Shown here in pieces: positions 24,201 to 34,224 of a stretch of 64,000 bases of DNA (positions are counted from its first letter, which is position 1; each line of letters opens with the position of its first letter). The stretch is from positions 7,355,922 to 7,419,921 of the forward strand of contig NC_068350.1 in the NCBI RefSeq assembly GCF_014633365.1. Reading direction: 5' to 3'. A model generated the notes under the pieces. The model was not told where the DNA came from. It saw nothing but the letters and a program-made list of their open reading frames with translations, and did no database searches. The stretch is from Diospyros lotus. Lineage: Eukaryota; Streptophyta; Magnoliopsida; Ericales; Ebenaceae. The translations under genes were made by a program, and so were the position numbers.

Positions 24201-24234
24201 TGGCCATGAAGAGAAGCATTCTGCGGCAGCATAA
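9261..24234 (+). CDS. ADK: Adenylate kinase, organellar type (3' exons; P-loop exon not in window)
   Basis: The product interconverts ATP + AMP and 2 ADP; the closest plant homologues act in plastids or mitochondria. Three exons are seen, all joined in phase 0. Exon 9261-9401 (after TTTACAG, before GTGAGT) gives the AMP-binding segment from LAEIVNQGKLVSDEI to GFILDGFPRTIRQA. Exon 10586-10858 (TTTTCAG / GTAATT) starts EILDEVTDIGLVVNLKLPE and carries the LID with a probable zinc site (CSECGKNF ... PPPQC) and the catalytic arginine region. Exon 24085-24234 (TTTACAG) gives SQPLEEYYRNQGKLLEFD ... and stops at 24232-24234. In total 187 residues are present; the N-terminal glycine-rich P-loop exon must lie upstream of base 1 or is lost. 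No frame breaks occur in the exons. The intron 10859-24084 is 13,226 bp and full of transposons. The assignment to the ADK rather than the cytosolic AMK class rests on the LID sequence and C-terminus. Confidence 0.9.
11190..11553. mobile_element. Fragment of a TIR element related to the one at 4582
   Basis: The right part (about 11385-11553, ending CGTTTTACCCA) reads inverted as TGGGTAAAACGCGCCCAGACC..., the same type of end as at 4582 and 6801. The interior GACTGGAACCGTTGCTGGTG echoes GACTGGAACCGATCGCTAGC near 4811. Several short hairpins occur (CAAAACCCA / TGGGTTTTG and GGAACCG / CGGTTCC). The left end was not found. Confidence 0.5.
12127..12866. mobile_element. Non-autonomous hAT element with 8-bp target duplication
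   Basis: The element starts TAGTGTTCTAAAAC and ends TTTTAGTTCACTG, imperfect inverted copies of each other. It is flanked by a perfect 8-bp direct repeat CTTCGAAT (12119-12126 and 12867-12874), the target-site length of hAT transposons. Subterminal repeats (GGCGCTAGTCGGGC on the left; CTAGGCGCC, GGCCCAATTGATGGGCC on the right) are of the kind that transposases bind. It encodes nothing recognisable and sits in the adenylate kinase intron. Confidence 0.85.
13049..15446 (-). pseudogene. hAT transposase pseudogene 1 (BED - DUF659 - hATC)
   Basis: Read on the minus strand: a BED zinc finger with DPAWKYCHLAYPNN and CNFCGKVTKG (about 15290-15446), then the DUF659 segment in the longest open stretch 14436-15071 (YDADIPFNA, HELRVPLLKK, SILSDGWRDS, VVQAVTDSAYNY), a decayed middle (13630-14430), and the hATC dimerisation segment (about 13490-13620; CSASRCERNW). 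A further segment at 13300-13370 (RFAQERLNNLVFVKYN) leads to an acidic tail (13049-13300; EDEPLTWDDVARASS). Stops and frame changes occur between all parts. It lies antisense in the adenylate kinase intron. All three hAT hallmarks are present in order, so the family call is firm; function is lost. Confidence 0.88.
15468..16990. other. AT-rich DNA between two hAT pseudogenes
   Basis: No gene was recognised. It contains a run of 18 C followed by 13 A (15550-15580) and a GC-richer patch at 16200-16390 that might be the outer end of the flanking hAT element. An open antisense stretch at 15818-16333 is hydrophobic and low-complexity and is not taken as a gene. Confidence 0.4.
17017..19541 (-). pseudogene. 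hAT transposase pseudogene 2 (BED - DUF659 - hATC)
   Basis: This copy is of a different hAT subfamily from the one at 13049-15446 and is better preserved. Minus-strand order: start ATG near 19541; BED finger (WQCDFCNEKKSLSYTRIRVH); linker with KKIPLPPQSSSSK; DUF659 region across 18228-19171 (LLRTSLLQQEKAHVDRLLQP, MSDATSDSQRR, VIQVITDNARNCKGAG); core 17792-18355 (TPCVVHTLNLALKNI, ADTRFATTIVMLKRL); then hATC near 17200-17310 (CCERNWSTYSFVHSMKRN) and an acidic tail (MWDIAGDSFDSFGDVGM). Breaks include a frame change near 18500 and stops in the C-terminal third. A 300-bp tandem duplication has copied the BED region. It lies antisense in the adenylate kinase intron. Confidence 0.88.
18957..19556. 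repeat. 300-bp tandem duplication inside hAT pseudogene 2
   Basis: Two head-to-tail copies, for example TCTTTGCTATTTTTTTAGCT at both 18961 and 19261, each running through the BED finger region to GAATCCATCTTTGAATCCAAG. They differ by a few substitutions and a 2-bp indel near 19388, so the duplication came after insertion and is not brand new. Confidence 0.92.
20274..21318 (-). CDS. Harbinger ORF1, Myb/SANT-like DNA-binding protein
   Basis: Two exons, 21318-21022 and 20945-20274, are separated by a 76-bp intron with GTGAGT donor and CTGTAG acceptor, both in phase 0, giving an uninterrupted 322-residue protein. The N-terminal part (SHEEDIHLCRVYLNVSQNP, DQFWSQIEGEYN) is the Myb/SANT-like trihelix domain. 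The second exon begins MFRAKMLLAKDKNYKKGFKF and matches the NAM-associated C-terminal type of domain (FDHVWPLLKDIEKF), followed by a Ser/Pro-rich linker and a long charged helix (about residues 195-290). In this superfamily ORF1 binds the element ends and helps bring the transposase to DNA in the nucleus. Unlike its partner ORF2 it has no stop or frame change. Confidence 0.85.
21423..22003. repeat. Minisatellite, ~104-bp unit x 5.6, between the Harbinger ORFs
   Basis: Units start with GGCTAAGATCTTGTCAAATCC near 21425, 21529, 21632, 21734, 21839 and 21942, spaced 102-105 bp. Each carries CAACGGATGGGGTGACTTAT, CAAGATATCTTATCTATTC and a T-run of 8-12. The array fills most of the gap between the divergent start codons (21318 and 22018), that is, the shared promoter. 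Confidence 0.95.
22018..23384 (+). pseudogene. Harbinger transposase (DDE_4 type), broken and catalytically altered
   Basis: The frame starts at ATG 22018 (MSFTAGGPSYVSSSSLSDGE) and shows the plant Harbinger transposase order: FRRKFHMSRNLFLRIV, the helix-turn-helix-like segment, GFLGMLGS.YCMHW, KNCPTAWAGQYAGR, LADYDLWIWYAYFG, SNNNINVLEAS, IYPKWSILVQTI, RKDVERAFGVLQSRF and the end HLCDEYTNSEN at 23384. Stops occur at 22255-22257, 22447-22449 and 22696-22698, plus a frame change between about 22850 and 22930. The first catalytic Asp (expected in GSIDCMHW) reads Tyr (TAT at 22678-22680) and the second (expected in SNNDINVL) reads Asn (AAT at 22831-22833). The Glu in VERAFG is kept. Confidence 0.9.
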
Positions 24235-26360
24235 ACTGCTGTTAATCAATTTGTACACGATCATTCTTTGCGCGAACAAGACGCATGCCAAGCAATTTTG
24301 CAGAATGTTGAGGGCATTATTTTGATTTTAGATATCTGCAAGGGAAATAAAAACAATCTGGTTGTTAGCGCAGCCAGCCAGCCAGCCAGCCATGTTATCA
24401 TGGTAGCTACCTATCTGGGTTTTGGGCATTTGTTTTACCCATGGTTCTGTTGTTGTAAGCTAATAGGAGAGCATAAGAATGTTGGGATTTTATAATTAAG
24501 TAGTTTCTATGGTTTTTGAGGAGTTTTTGGTGGTTTGTGGACTTTGTGGGGCCCTATGAATTCCTTTTTAAGAGCCCCTTCACTAGTTATTTCGTTAAAT
24601 AATAGATTATACCACCCCGAGACTTAAAGACTTGATAGGGAAGCAACTGAAATATACGAAACTTGAACTTCTATTTGGAAGTACACTTCACTAGGCGGCT
24701 ATAAATAACATCTTTATTAGTAGTGGTTTTAGTTTCTACGGGTCAGTGTGAAATGAAATATAGTTATATTCATTCCCAAGTCAAAATTACACTACTTTGA
24801 TTGCACAATTGATGTTTCCTACACAAAAATCTCTAATGAAATTCTCTTTATTATTTGGATAACAATCACATACATACAGATAAATTTTATATAGAACTTT
24901 TATTTAAGATGACGACATGGTTTACAAGTCTCCATGTCCATGTAATGTAAGGAAAAGGCAAATATTTATTAAAGTGATTTGAAAAGGCTTCCTTTAGGGT
25001 TTGTTGTCACTTTTTTATGTGCTCATGTTTTAAAATTTATGCTCAATGTGCTTTTTTAGTTGGGAAAATATATTTTTTTGATGTGCTTTTAAGGTTTGTT
25101 TATGTTGAAAAAATAAAATTGAATATATCGCATAATCTTTACTATCAGTTCAGAAATTTTAAAAAATACAAATGTTGATTGATAAATCTATTTACGTTAG
25201 TTTTTTTTTTTTTTTTTGTAAGTTCAAGTAATATAATTTGGTAATATATATATATATATGTATATTGATTTTTACTTAATAATTATAATACATATTTTGA
25301 CAAGTTCTTTTTTTTTTTAAAAAAAAAAAAATCAAGTCAAGAAATGGAAAAGAGTGAAATGAATAATAGAACATTTGGCCAATGGCCAGACTCCAAGCAG
25401 CAATCAAATTCAATGGCGAATTAAGGATAGTACAATAAAAATACTATTTTGTTTTGCACGTGGGGAGCACCAACTACGAGGAGGACAGTGCCCACGTGTG
25501 TGTATCTGCCCAACTAACTTTCCTCTTTCGGGTGTCTCAACTAATCCTCGAAATCCACGAAAAACATCAAAATCTTCAATGCAAATCGTTTAATTTCTCA
25601 TTTCGTACTCAGTACACTCAAACTCAACTACTTATGAATTATTTTTTCTTATGCAGAATAAAATAGATTTTGAAAATAGCAGCCCCAGTTCTGGATTTGA
25701 TAGCTTCCTTCCCTCATTTCCGTACGCCTCGTGCCTTGTAACCCAAGCCAGGGACAGGTAGTTGGCCATTGCCATTGCCCACCAACCGCAATATCATCCC
25801 AAGATCCCCCAACACACACACACACATATCTACTATATCTATACAATTTAAAGCAAGGAAATATGATTTAACAATTGTTAAATTGAGGGGATAATAGCAA
25901 GCCTTTTATATACAAATTCTTGTACAATAACTTTTAATTTAAGATTGGTTATATAAATTGAAGATATTTGAGCTCTATTTATTTTATGATAATGTCATCG
26001 TATGTTATTCAAAAGTTTAGATTCAATTTTTTATATTATTATCAATTAGAACTACAAATACTAATTTTTTTCCCAAGATACTTGTAGAAAAAGTAACTAT
26101 CTTAATTTAATTTTATTCTTTTTATAAAAAAAAAAACATGCAATCACTATTAATTCTTTGAATTCATTCCAAAACAAATTTAAGTCTATACATATCAAAT
26201 AAGCATATAAAAATTTGGGCTTTGAATCGGTTTCGAAAAATGTTAAATTATAGTGGCAGAGGAGAAGAACAATGATGTGAAAATTTCTATATCATTTTTT
26301 CTTTAAATATTTAACAATCGCTTTAATTAAAACGTCATGACGTACAGATGGCCTATCATT
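24235..26360. other. Adenylate kinase 3' flank and spacer
   Basis: The first 250 bases are probably 3' UTR. Beyond that the DNA is AT-rich with a T17 run (25201-25217), a TA microsatellite (25243-25258) and a GC-richer patch at 25440-25560. No gene was recognised on either strand. Confidence 0.5.
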
Positions 26361-26515
26361 ACAAAAGGAAGAGAGCAAGCTCATTTGATGACACTTTACC
26401 GCAGCATGGAATGCAAAGATTGAAGTTATTTCTCTCTTTACAAAAGGAAGAGAGTAAGCTCCTTTGATGACTTTACCGCAGCATGGAATGCAAAGATTGA
26501 AGTTCTCTCTCTCTC
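26361..26515. repeat. 79-bp tandem duplication upstream of the WRKY gene
   Basis: ACAAAAGGAAGAGAGCAAGC at 26361 and ACAAAAGGAAGAGAGTAAGC at 26440 start two nearly identical copies through GGAATGCAAAGATTGAAGTT. They lead directly into a CT microsatellite (26506-26524). The position suggests WRKY promoter or 5' UTR, but this is inference. Confidence 0.85.
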
Positions 26516-26524
26516 TCTCTCTCT

Positions 26525-28836
26525 ATTGGGTCAAGTGTTGATTCTCTTCGTGTACATATTATATATTGGGTCAAGTTATTCAAGAAGAGGTGGGTTCTGA
26601 TTCTTCAGATTTGAAAGCCGGTTAGAAACTAAGATAATTGGGGCAAATCAAGTTTATTTGTTATTGATTCTGCATGTCTTGCTTGTTCCTACTAATCTTT
26701 TGTGGGTGCTTTTGGCTTTGATCTGTGGTCTCTTTCGTTAATTTTTTACTTGTTGGGATGTGTTTCTGTTTCTATCCTAATTGTTTATTTGCAATGGACA
26801 TTTAGGGATTGGGCATGTAAATTTTTATTTCTAAGGTGTTGGGATAAAGATGGATTTGGTTGATTGTTGTAGGAAAAGTTCTATTGTCCATGTGATCCTT
26901 TTGCTTAACACTGTGCCAATAAGGTGGTATTACGGAACTTTGAAAAGGTTGTTGGCTTCAACAAATTAAGTGAAAGTTACCACACTCATTAATTTGGACA
27001 AGAAATATGCTCAAGTCTGGCTTGAATCGACATATTCAATTGCCTATTTTCTGAGTTCTAACAAGCATTCAAGAAACTAAGAGAACGGGTTCTTAGGTTT
27101 AGAAAAATATGAGTGCTGGCCTGCTGGTGAAAGTTTACATCAAGGGGGTAAATATGGGGTGAATGTGGATTGTGGCTACTTGTGTACTTGAGGTGTAGTT
27201 TCCGCAACACTGTATGTATGAATCTCTTGTACCTTCAGAGACAAATTGGTTTATCATGCTACATAAGATGGGAGATTCAAGGAGGGATTCCTTTTTTCTT
27301 TTTTTTTTTTGTTGGACTACATTTGATTATTCAAGAACCAGTGGGAAGAAAACTAAGAGCTTGAATGGTGAAACTAATAATTCTTTTTGCCATTCCACCA
27401 TCTAAAATCTATATTGCTACCATTTTAATTTTAATCCTTCCTTCTTCGAAGACAGATTGCTCATTGCACTCTCTATCTGCATATGGATGTTAATTGGTTT
27501 CCTTTTCAGATAATATGCTGTAAGGGAAGACTGATCGGACTATATTTTGTTCTCTTTAGGCAAATAATGGTGGTATTCATATGTAGGTTGAGGGATTGGT
27601 AATAAGCCCAATTCTTCAAATTCCAAAGCTGAAGGCAAATCTCTTTCTAATGGGGAGAAACTGCTTCATGGATAATCTACCTACCAGAGAAAGACCTTGA
27701 GGTTGAGTGGCTTTGATTTCAAGGAAAGGGCCCAATTTTAAGAGGCAACAATGCCAACACAAGGCATCCTACACACTTCAAAAAAGAAGTGCACACAAAA
27801 GGTGGATATAGAAAATGGCTTTTCCCTTCTTTCCCTATAATGCTCTACTGTCATCAATTTTAAGAGGTTTGTGTATGGTGCTGCTAGGTGTTAAAATTGC
27901 AGTTTCTTAGTAGTGACTGGTGATTAAGTGCTCAAATAACCACACAAGAAGGTGCTCCTACAGAGCAAGGTATCTTAAGGCAGCAGAACAAAATCCTAAA
28001 ATGTTATCCTACATTTACTTCATCAAAAGTGTTTGTATTCTTAGGGTTGCAGATAATGATGTACTATTCTAGTACCTTCAAGGACTGATCATGAGAGTTT
28101 GTATGTCCTTGGAATGAAGGTACATAAAATTCTACTTATTGCAACTTGCACATGATCAGGCCATACCAGCTAATGTGTTAAACCCCCGATACATGTTTCT
28201 TAGTAAGTTCGTTCCTTATCTTCTGCAATGTACACCATTTAGTGATTAAAAAATGTTCTTTCTCAAAAGTATATGGTATGAAATCAGGACTTTCCTGGTT
28301 ATCTTTCTGTTTCCCCTTCTTCCCCTCTCAAAGTTGCATGCTATTTTGGAGGGAAGTTAGTCCTGTTAGGCTCAAAACCTAGGGTGTGTCCACTTGGGTT
28401 ACTGATTTTTACGTCTAGTGTATGTCAAAGACTTGTTGGGGCATTAACATTGATGTCAGGTACAACATGTTTTAAAGCAGGGTTAATTACTAATCATGAC
28501 GGACAAACCATTATTTCTGCAACTTAAAAGTAACAGAGTAACATCATTTTGTTCTCTGTAAATAGATTTGCTTTTCCTAGCCTCCAGTGATATTAACATG
28601 TTACAATTATAATGCAGCTGTGAAGAAATTAATTTTCTGTGTACAAATAGCAAGAAGCTGATAGCCATTTGGTTTATCACCTCATTCCATGCATATTTTT
28701 ACTCCTTTTTTCTGATAGCTGCAGGCAGGAATCTAATTTGGAGAGATCTTATGATGGTTGAGAACCAGATCATCATTTAACTTCAACATATTAGGAGCCA
28801 TCATACTTGAATAAGAACTTCTTATAAGGATTGATA
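26525..28836. other. Likely WRKY promoter, 5' UTR and leader intron
   Basis: No open frame with similarity was seen. The pyrimidine-rich patch at 26500-26525 followed by AAGCCGGTTAGAAAC (26617-26631, a possible donor) would fit a non-coding first exon and a leader intron of about 2 kb, but no splice evidence is available. Confidence 0.35.
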
Positions 28837-31447
28837 ATGGAGATCAAAGACGCAGAGAGAACAGTTATAGCTAAACCGGTTGCATCAAGGCCTACTTGCT
28901 CCAGTTTTAGTTCCTTTTCCAACCTCCTTTCTGGGACCATTAATTCCTCACCCTCTAGTGCCTGTTCTGAAACTGCAGTTACTGCCATTAGACCAAAGAC
29001 TCTGAGGTTCAAGCCGGTGGCAAACCAGGCTTCAGTTGAGGTAATTTCTTCAGGCCCCCCTCCGCGTTCTAGTGATCTCATAGTTCATGAGTTTCTTCTG
29101 AACATTCTTTTCTGATGTTAGAGCCATCCTAATTTCAGGCAGAGGTATGTGCCGCTGATGTTTGTTATCCATCTGATAAGCTGGACAAGGTTCTATATTC
29201 AGACAGCAAAGACACCTTGGATCACAAACCCCTAGCAGAGGTTGCAACAAAGAAAACATTTTCTTCCTTACAAAATACGGTTAGTATCTCTGAATGTTGA
29301 TTAGAGGTTGCATTTGATCTTTTCTTGATAATTTTCATGTAAATTATTCTCTCAGAGTTTCCATCCCAAACCAAAAAACTTGTGCAAATGCATAGAAGTA
29401 AAAACTTGCTATATAACTGTCTAAACCCTTAATCGAAATATAAAAACAAGTCTGCCATTTCTTGAATCCGGGGAAACTCAAATATTGGTCACAAACAAGC
29501 CTTACCTCACACTGAGGCCTGTGTTCAAACTTCAAACCGATTTAAGTACCATTCCAGATCTGATCTTAGCCCGAATCTTCAACAGAAGTTCTCGTTGCAA
29601 CCAGATAGAGAGAAGATTACCAATGCTTCAAAGATGTCAGTAGAGAACATGGAACAAGATAGAACATCTTTGCCACTCACTGGTAATGGAGATCGACCTC
29701 CTTCTGACGGATATAATTGGAGGAAATATGGGCAAAAGCAGGTTAAAGGAAGTGAGTATCCAAGAAGTTACTATAAGTGCACACATCCAACTTGCCCAGT
29801 CAAAAAGAAGTTAGAGCGGTTATTAGATGGCCAGATAGCAGAAATTGTATACCAGGGAGAGCACAACCACGCAAAGCCATCACCTCCCAAACGCCACACA
29901 TCAGGGAGACAAGGTCAGGGATTTGTATCTGGCGAGACAAACAACCCATCATGCATTAACCAACTCAATTACAGAAATGACCTTGGATTACGGACCCATT
30001 CAACTTATTCAAGCAAAGCTCCGTTAGCTTATGAGCCAGTTCTTGCTGGAGCTCTGAATACTGCTGTCAGGACTCCTGAGAATTATTCTGGTGTTACTGG
30101 GGATTGTGAAGAAGGAAGCAAGTTGTGGGAGGCAGAGGATGATGAACCAAAATGCAAGAGAAGGTTAGAATTGATGGAACTTCAATATGGTGGTGCATGT
30201 TTCAATAGTCTTTTACTATGGTTCAAAGAACAGTTTTCTGCGTCATCAGAATTAGAATGCTCTTTTCTTTGTTCCTTTTTTTCTACATACATTAATTTTG
30301 TTCAGCTGATTTTGTTATCTTTCCTACAGAAAAAATGAAAATGAACCAGACATATCAGGAGGAGGAGTTCAACAGCCATGTGCTGTGGTGCAGAGTTCGA
30401 AGGAGTCTGAGATTGTTGGTGATGATGGCTTTTGCTGGATAAAATATCGACAGAAAGTCATGAAAGGATATCCATATCCCAGGTTGGTAAATCCGCACTT
30501 ACCATTTAGCTGAAGTTGATGTTTAGTTATGCATCTGGGTATTCATTTGAGAAAATTACAACATATAGGTCAAAAACGAGTCGAGTCTCATCATTCTATA
30601 ACCTAATGTTAGAACTGGAAGTGTTTTCCTATGTAATTTGATCCTTTATCCAGCTGGAGATTTCAGGATCTTGTCACATTTAACTTTTCAACAAGTTTCT
30701 TTCTTACCATGCATATTCTGATAGGTTATCTCCATTCAAGTCCCTGGTTCCGGAGAATAACTCAAATTGTTTACGATTGTTTGGAACTCAAATCCTTCAA
30801 CCAAAAAGAATTAGGTGGAGGCAAAAATGAAATTACTTAGTCTATGTGTACTTTTACATGCACATAAAAATATTTATTTTCCTTTCTTTCTCTTGGATTA
30901 ATATGAGGCTGGCTAATAAAAAACAAGTCAAACGGTTAAAAGGTTCTTACATTCTTGGAATAATCTGGGGCTTGTAAAATACCGTTTACTCGTTGACCTC
31001 AATGAGCAGTCACTAAATATCTAAAAGATAAAACCCAGGTTTACATGATTTTCCTATTAGGTTTTATATATTATTATAGCATCATTATTCTTGTCTTTAT
31101 ATATAGGACTACTGACACTACAATCATTAAGAAGCTGAAATCGAATAGTATTTTTGTTTCATTTAAACTCACTATGTTTCTTATTCTTTCTTATGGCATG
31201 TATGCATGCCATTAAATAGAGAATTTGATAACCATAGCCATGCAGAGTCTACTACAGATGCGCAAATGTGACATGCAATGCGTGCATGCATGTTGAAAGT
31301 GCCTCGGATGATCCAACAGCATTTATCACAACATATGAGGGAAAGCACAACCATGAAATGCCCGCTAGCAAAAGTATGAATACAATGCTGGCATCTGAAC
31401 GGGAATCACATTCACAGGCTGCAACAACCTCAAAGAACACATCGTGA
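28837..31447 (+). CDS. WRKY44: WRKY transcription factor, two-domain, WRKY44/TTG2-like, diverged
   Basis: Nuclear DNA-binding factor; the Arabidopsis homologue TTG2 acts in trichome, root-hair and seed-coat development. Exons: 28837-29040 ([22 protein letters not shown], a segment typical of WRKY44), 29139-29279, about 29517-30163, 30330-30482, 31246-31447 (stop TGA). The N-terminal WRKY domain in exon 3 is intact ([22 protein letters not shown]4-C, HNH). The C-terminal domain, the one that binds W-box DNA in this group, reads [19 protein letters not shown] instead of WRKYGQK, although its zinc ligands (C-X4-C, HNH) remain. Exon 3 is also odd: the expected start near 29470 lacks an AG acceptor and has stops in frame, and the first phase-compatible AG is at 29515-29516, costing about 15 residues. 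It may be a functional variant or an early pseudogene. Confidence 0.82.
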
Positions 31448-31970
31448 ACAATATTATGTAGTTCTGAAGAACCAGATCGAGCTTATGAGCATCTAAAATT
31501 CCATGATAGTGAGCCACTCCAATATGTCTTATCGTCTTTGAATTCTACAAGTGAAGGCTTCTTCATGAAGATGACATTTTCCTATTCTCTGTGTGAATAA
31601 CTATATGTATGTCAAATGTGCAATTCTATTATCTTTACACTGCTTCTGGTTTTCTACTTTATGCATATAGTTCCTGTCTAATATATTCCCACATGATTTA
31701 GTGAATAGAGTTGTCAAATGTGTGGTTGAACCATATGTTACATCTTATGTAAATACATGTTCATATTCCGGAGTTGTTATAGCTAGAATTCATATAGCCA
31801 ACCCCTATAATGGGATAAAGACTTGATATATTGTTCTGGTTTATTACTTTGAGTTGTTATCCGTCCTTTCTATAGACGGCACACCATGAATAACTTGATA
31901 TGCTCTTTTTAGAAAAAAAATTTGAAACCTTTGTAAACACCTCTGCCTTTATCTAGCTACCAATTTCATC
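31448..31970. other. WRKY 3' flank
   Basis: AT-rich sequence with no gene; the first 150-200 bases are probably 3' UTR. It ends at the TACTG target duplication of the copia element. Confidence 0.45.
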
Positions 31971-34224
31971 TACTGTGTTGACGCATTGAGACTTTTCTTA
32001 GTGTCATATAGCATATTTCAATGGAATAAAAACTGTGTTTTTTTTTTTTTTTTCGTGGCAATTTTTTCTACAATTAGTATCAAAGCCTTCTTCAATTGAG
32101 GGGCTGTGAGTGTTTTTACAAGAAATATAATAGAGTTTGTGAGCTGTTTTTTTAATGGCCTCAAATCATTTTTCCGCTCTTAGTCCTCCTATTTTTACAA
32201 GAGAAAATTATCAACTTTGGGCTATCGAGATGAAAGCCTCCCTAAAGGCCTTGAGTTTGTGGGAATTGTAGAGAGTGAAGTTGATCCTGCTTCTCTTGTG
32301 CAAAATCCAACACCGGTACAAATTAAGAAACATGAAGAAGATGTGGCTAGAAAACCCAAGGCATTGACCTGTATACACTCAGCAATATCATATGTAATTT
32401 TCACAAAGATAATGGCTTAAAAATCACCAAAGGAAGCATGGGATAAATTGAAGGAAGCGTTTGAAGGTAGTGACAAGGTAAAGTCAATCAAGTTGCTAGA
32501 AAAGAGAGTTTGAAATGTTAAGAATGAAAGATAGGGAGACAGTTAAGGAGCATTCTTCAAAACTCATGTAGCTTGTAAATCAAATTTGACTTTATGGTGA
32601 GGATTTTGAAGACTCGAGGTGGTGGAGAAAATGTTGATCAGCTTCCCTAAGAGATTTGAGTCCAAGATTTCCGCAATTGAAGAATCTTGTAACTTGAAAC
32701 TATTGTCAATTGCAAAGCTAATCAGCAAATAGCAAGCACAAGAACAGATGGCCTCTATGAGGTTAGAAGAGAGCATTGAAGGAGCATTTGTGATGAAGTA
32801 TAAAGGTAAGAATTAAGTATGGTGGGAAGAAAATCTATTGGTGACAAGCACAATAAAGGGAAAGCTCAAAAGAATTTCACAACAAAGGTAAGTACCCATC
32901 CTATGGAACTTGTAAAAGAACAAAAACCTGAGTACCAATATAGATATATATTGCAAGAAGTATGGGTATATTGAAAGGTATTGTAGATTAAAGATGGAGC
33001 AAACTGATCAACAACCTGTGGAACAAGCAAATATGGCCGATGATCAACCACAACCTGAGAAACGTTTGTTTATGGCAATTACATCTTCTCAGTCACATGG
33101 CAGCAACCTATGGCTTGTTGATAGTGGCTGCACAAGCCATATGGCAACTGATATTAACATGTTTAATTCACTTGACAGATCCTATAAAATCAAGGTGAAA
33201 TTGGGAAATGGAGATCTTGTACAAACTGAAAGCAAAGGAACTGTTGTTATTAATACTAAAGAAGGTACAAAGTTCATCTTGAATGTTCTTTATGTTCTTA
33301 CCCTTGATCAAAATTTGTTGAGTGTGGCTAAAATGTTAAAGAAGGGTTACAAATTACATTTTAAAGGTGAATTTTGTACTATTTTTGATGTTAATGGCTA
33401 TGAAATTGCAAGAGTAAAAATTGTTGATGATAGTTTTTCTTAGATTTTAATATGGCTGCACAACATGTTTATAGTACTAAAACTGATGAGGCTTGGCTAT
33501 GGCATAGATGATTTGGACACAATAATCATAAATCTTTAAAGGTTATGGAAGAAAATGGATTTGTGAGAGATATGTCTACAATTATAGTAGGTGATGATGT
33601 TTGTGAATGCTATCAAAAGGGCAAGATGACTAGAAAAGGCTTTCATGTCACAAGGCTTGGAGGGCAACTCACAAACTTGAATTGATCCACACTAATGTTT
33701 GTGGTCCATTTAGCATCCCATCTCTAAATGGAAGCAAATATTTTATTTTGTTTATTGATGACCTTACAAGAATGGTTTAGGTTTATTTTACGGCTAACAA
33801 ATATGAGGTTTTCTCTATTTTCAAGAAGTTTAAGGTTTTTGTTGAAAAACAGAGTGGTCATAGTTTTAAAACCTTGAGGTCATATAATGGTATGAAGCAC
33901 AAGTTCGGTGAATTTCAAAAGTTTTGTGAAGATGCAAGCATTAATCATCAGTTGACAGTAGTCAATACTTCACAACAGAATGGGGTATCGGAAAGGAAAA
34001 ATAGGACTATTGTTGAGATGGTGAGGTGCATGGTTTTTGAGAAAAATTTGTCCAAGATTTTTTTAGTTGAACCTGTAAATACAACTGTCTATCTTCTCAT
34101 TAGACTCATAACAAAGTCTGTAGAGGGGATGACATCTTATGAAGCATGATTTGGATTAAAACTATATGTTTTACATATGAAAATCTTTGATTCAATATGT
34201 TGGTCTTATACCAGGTGTGAGAAG

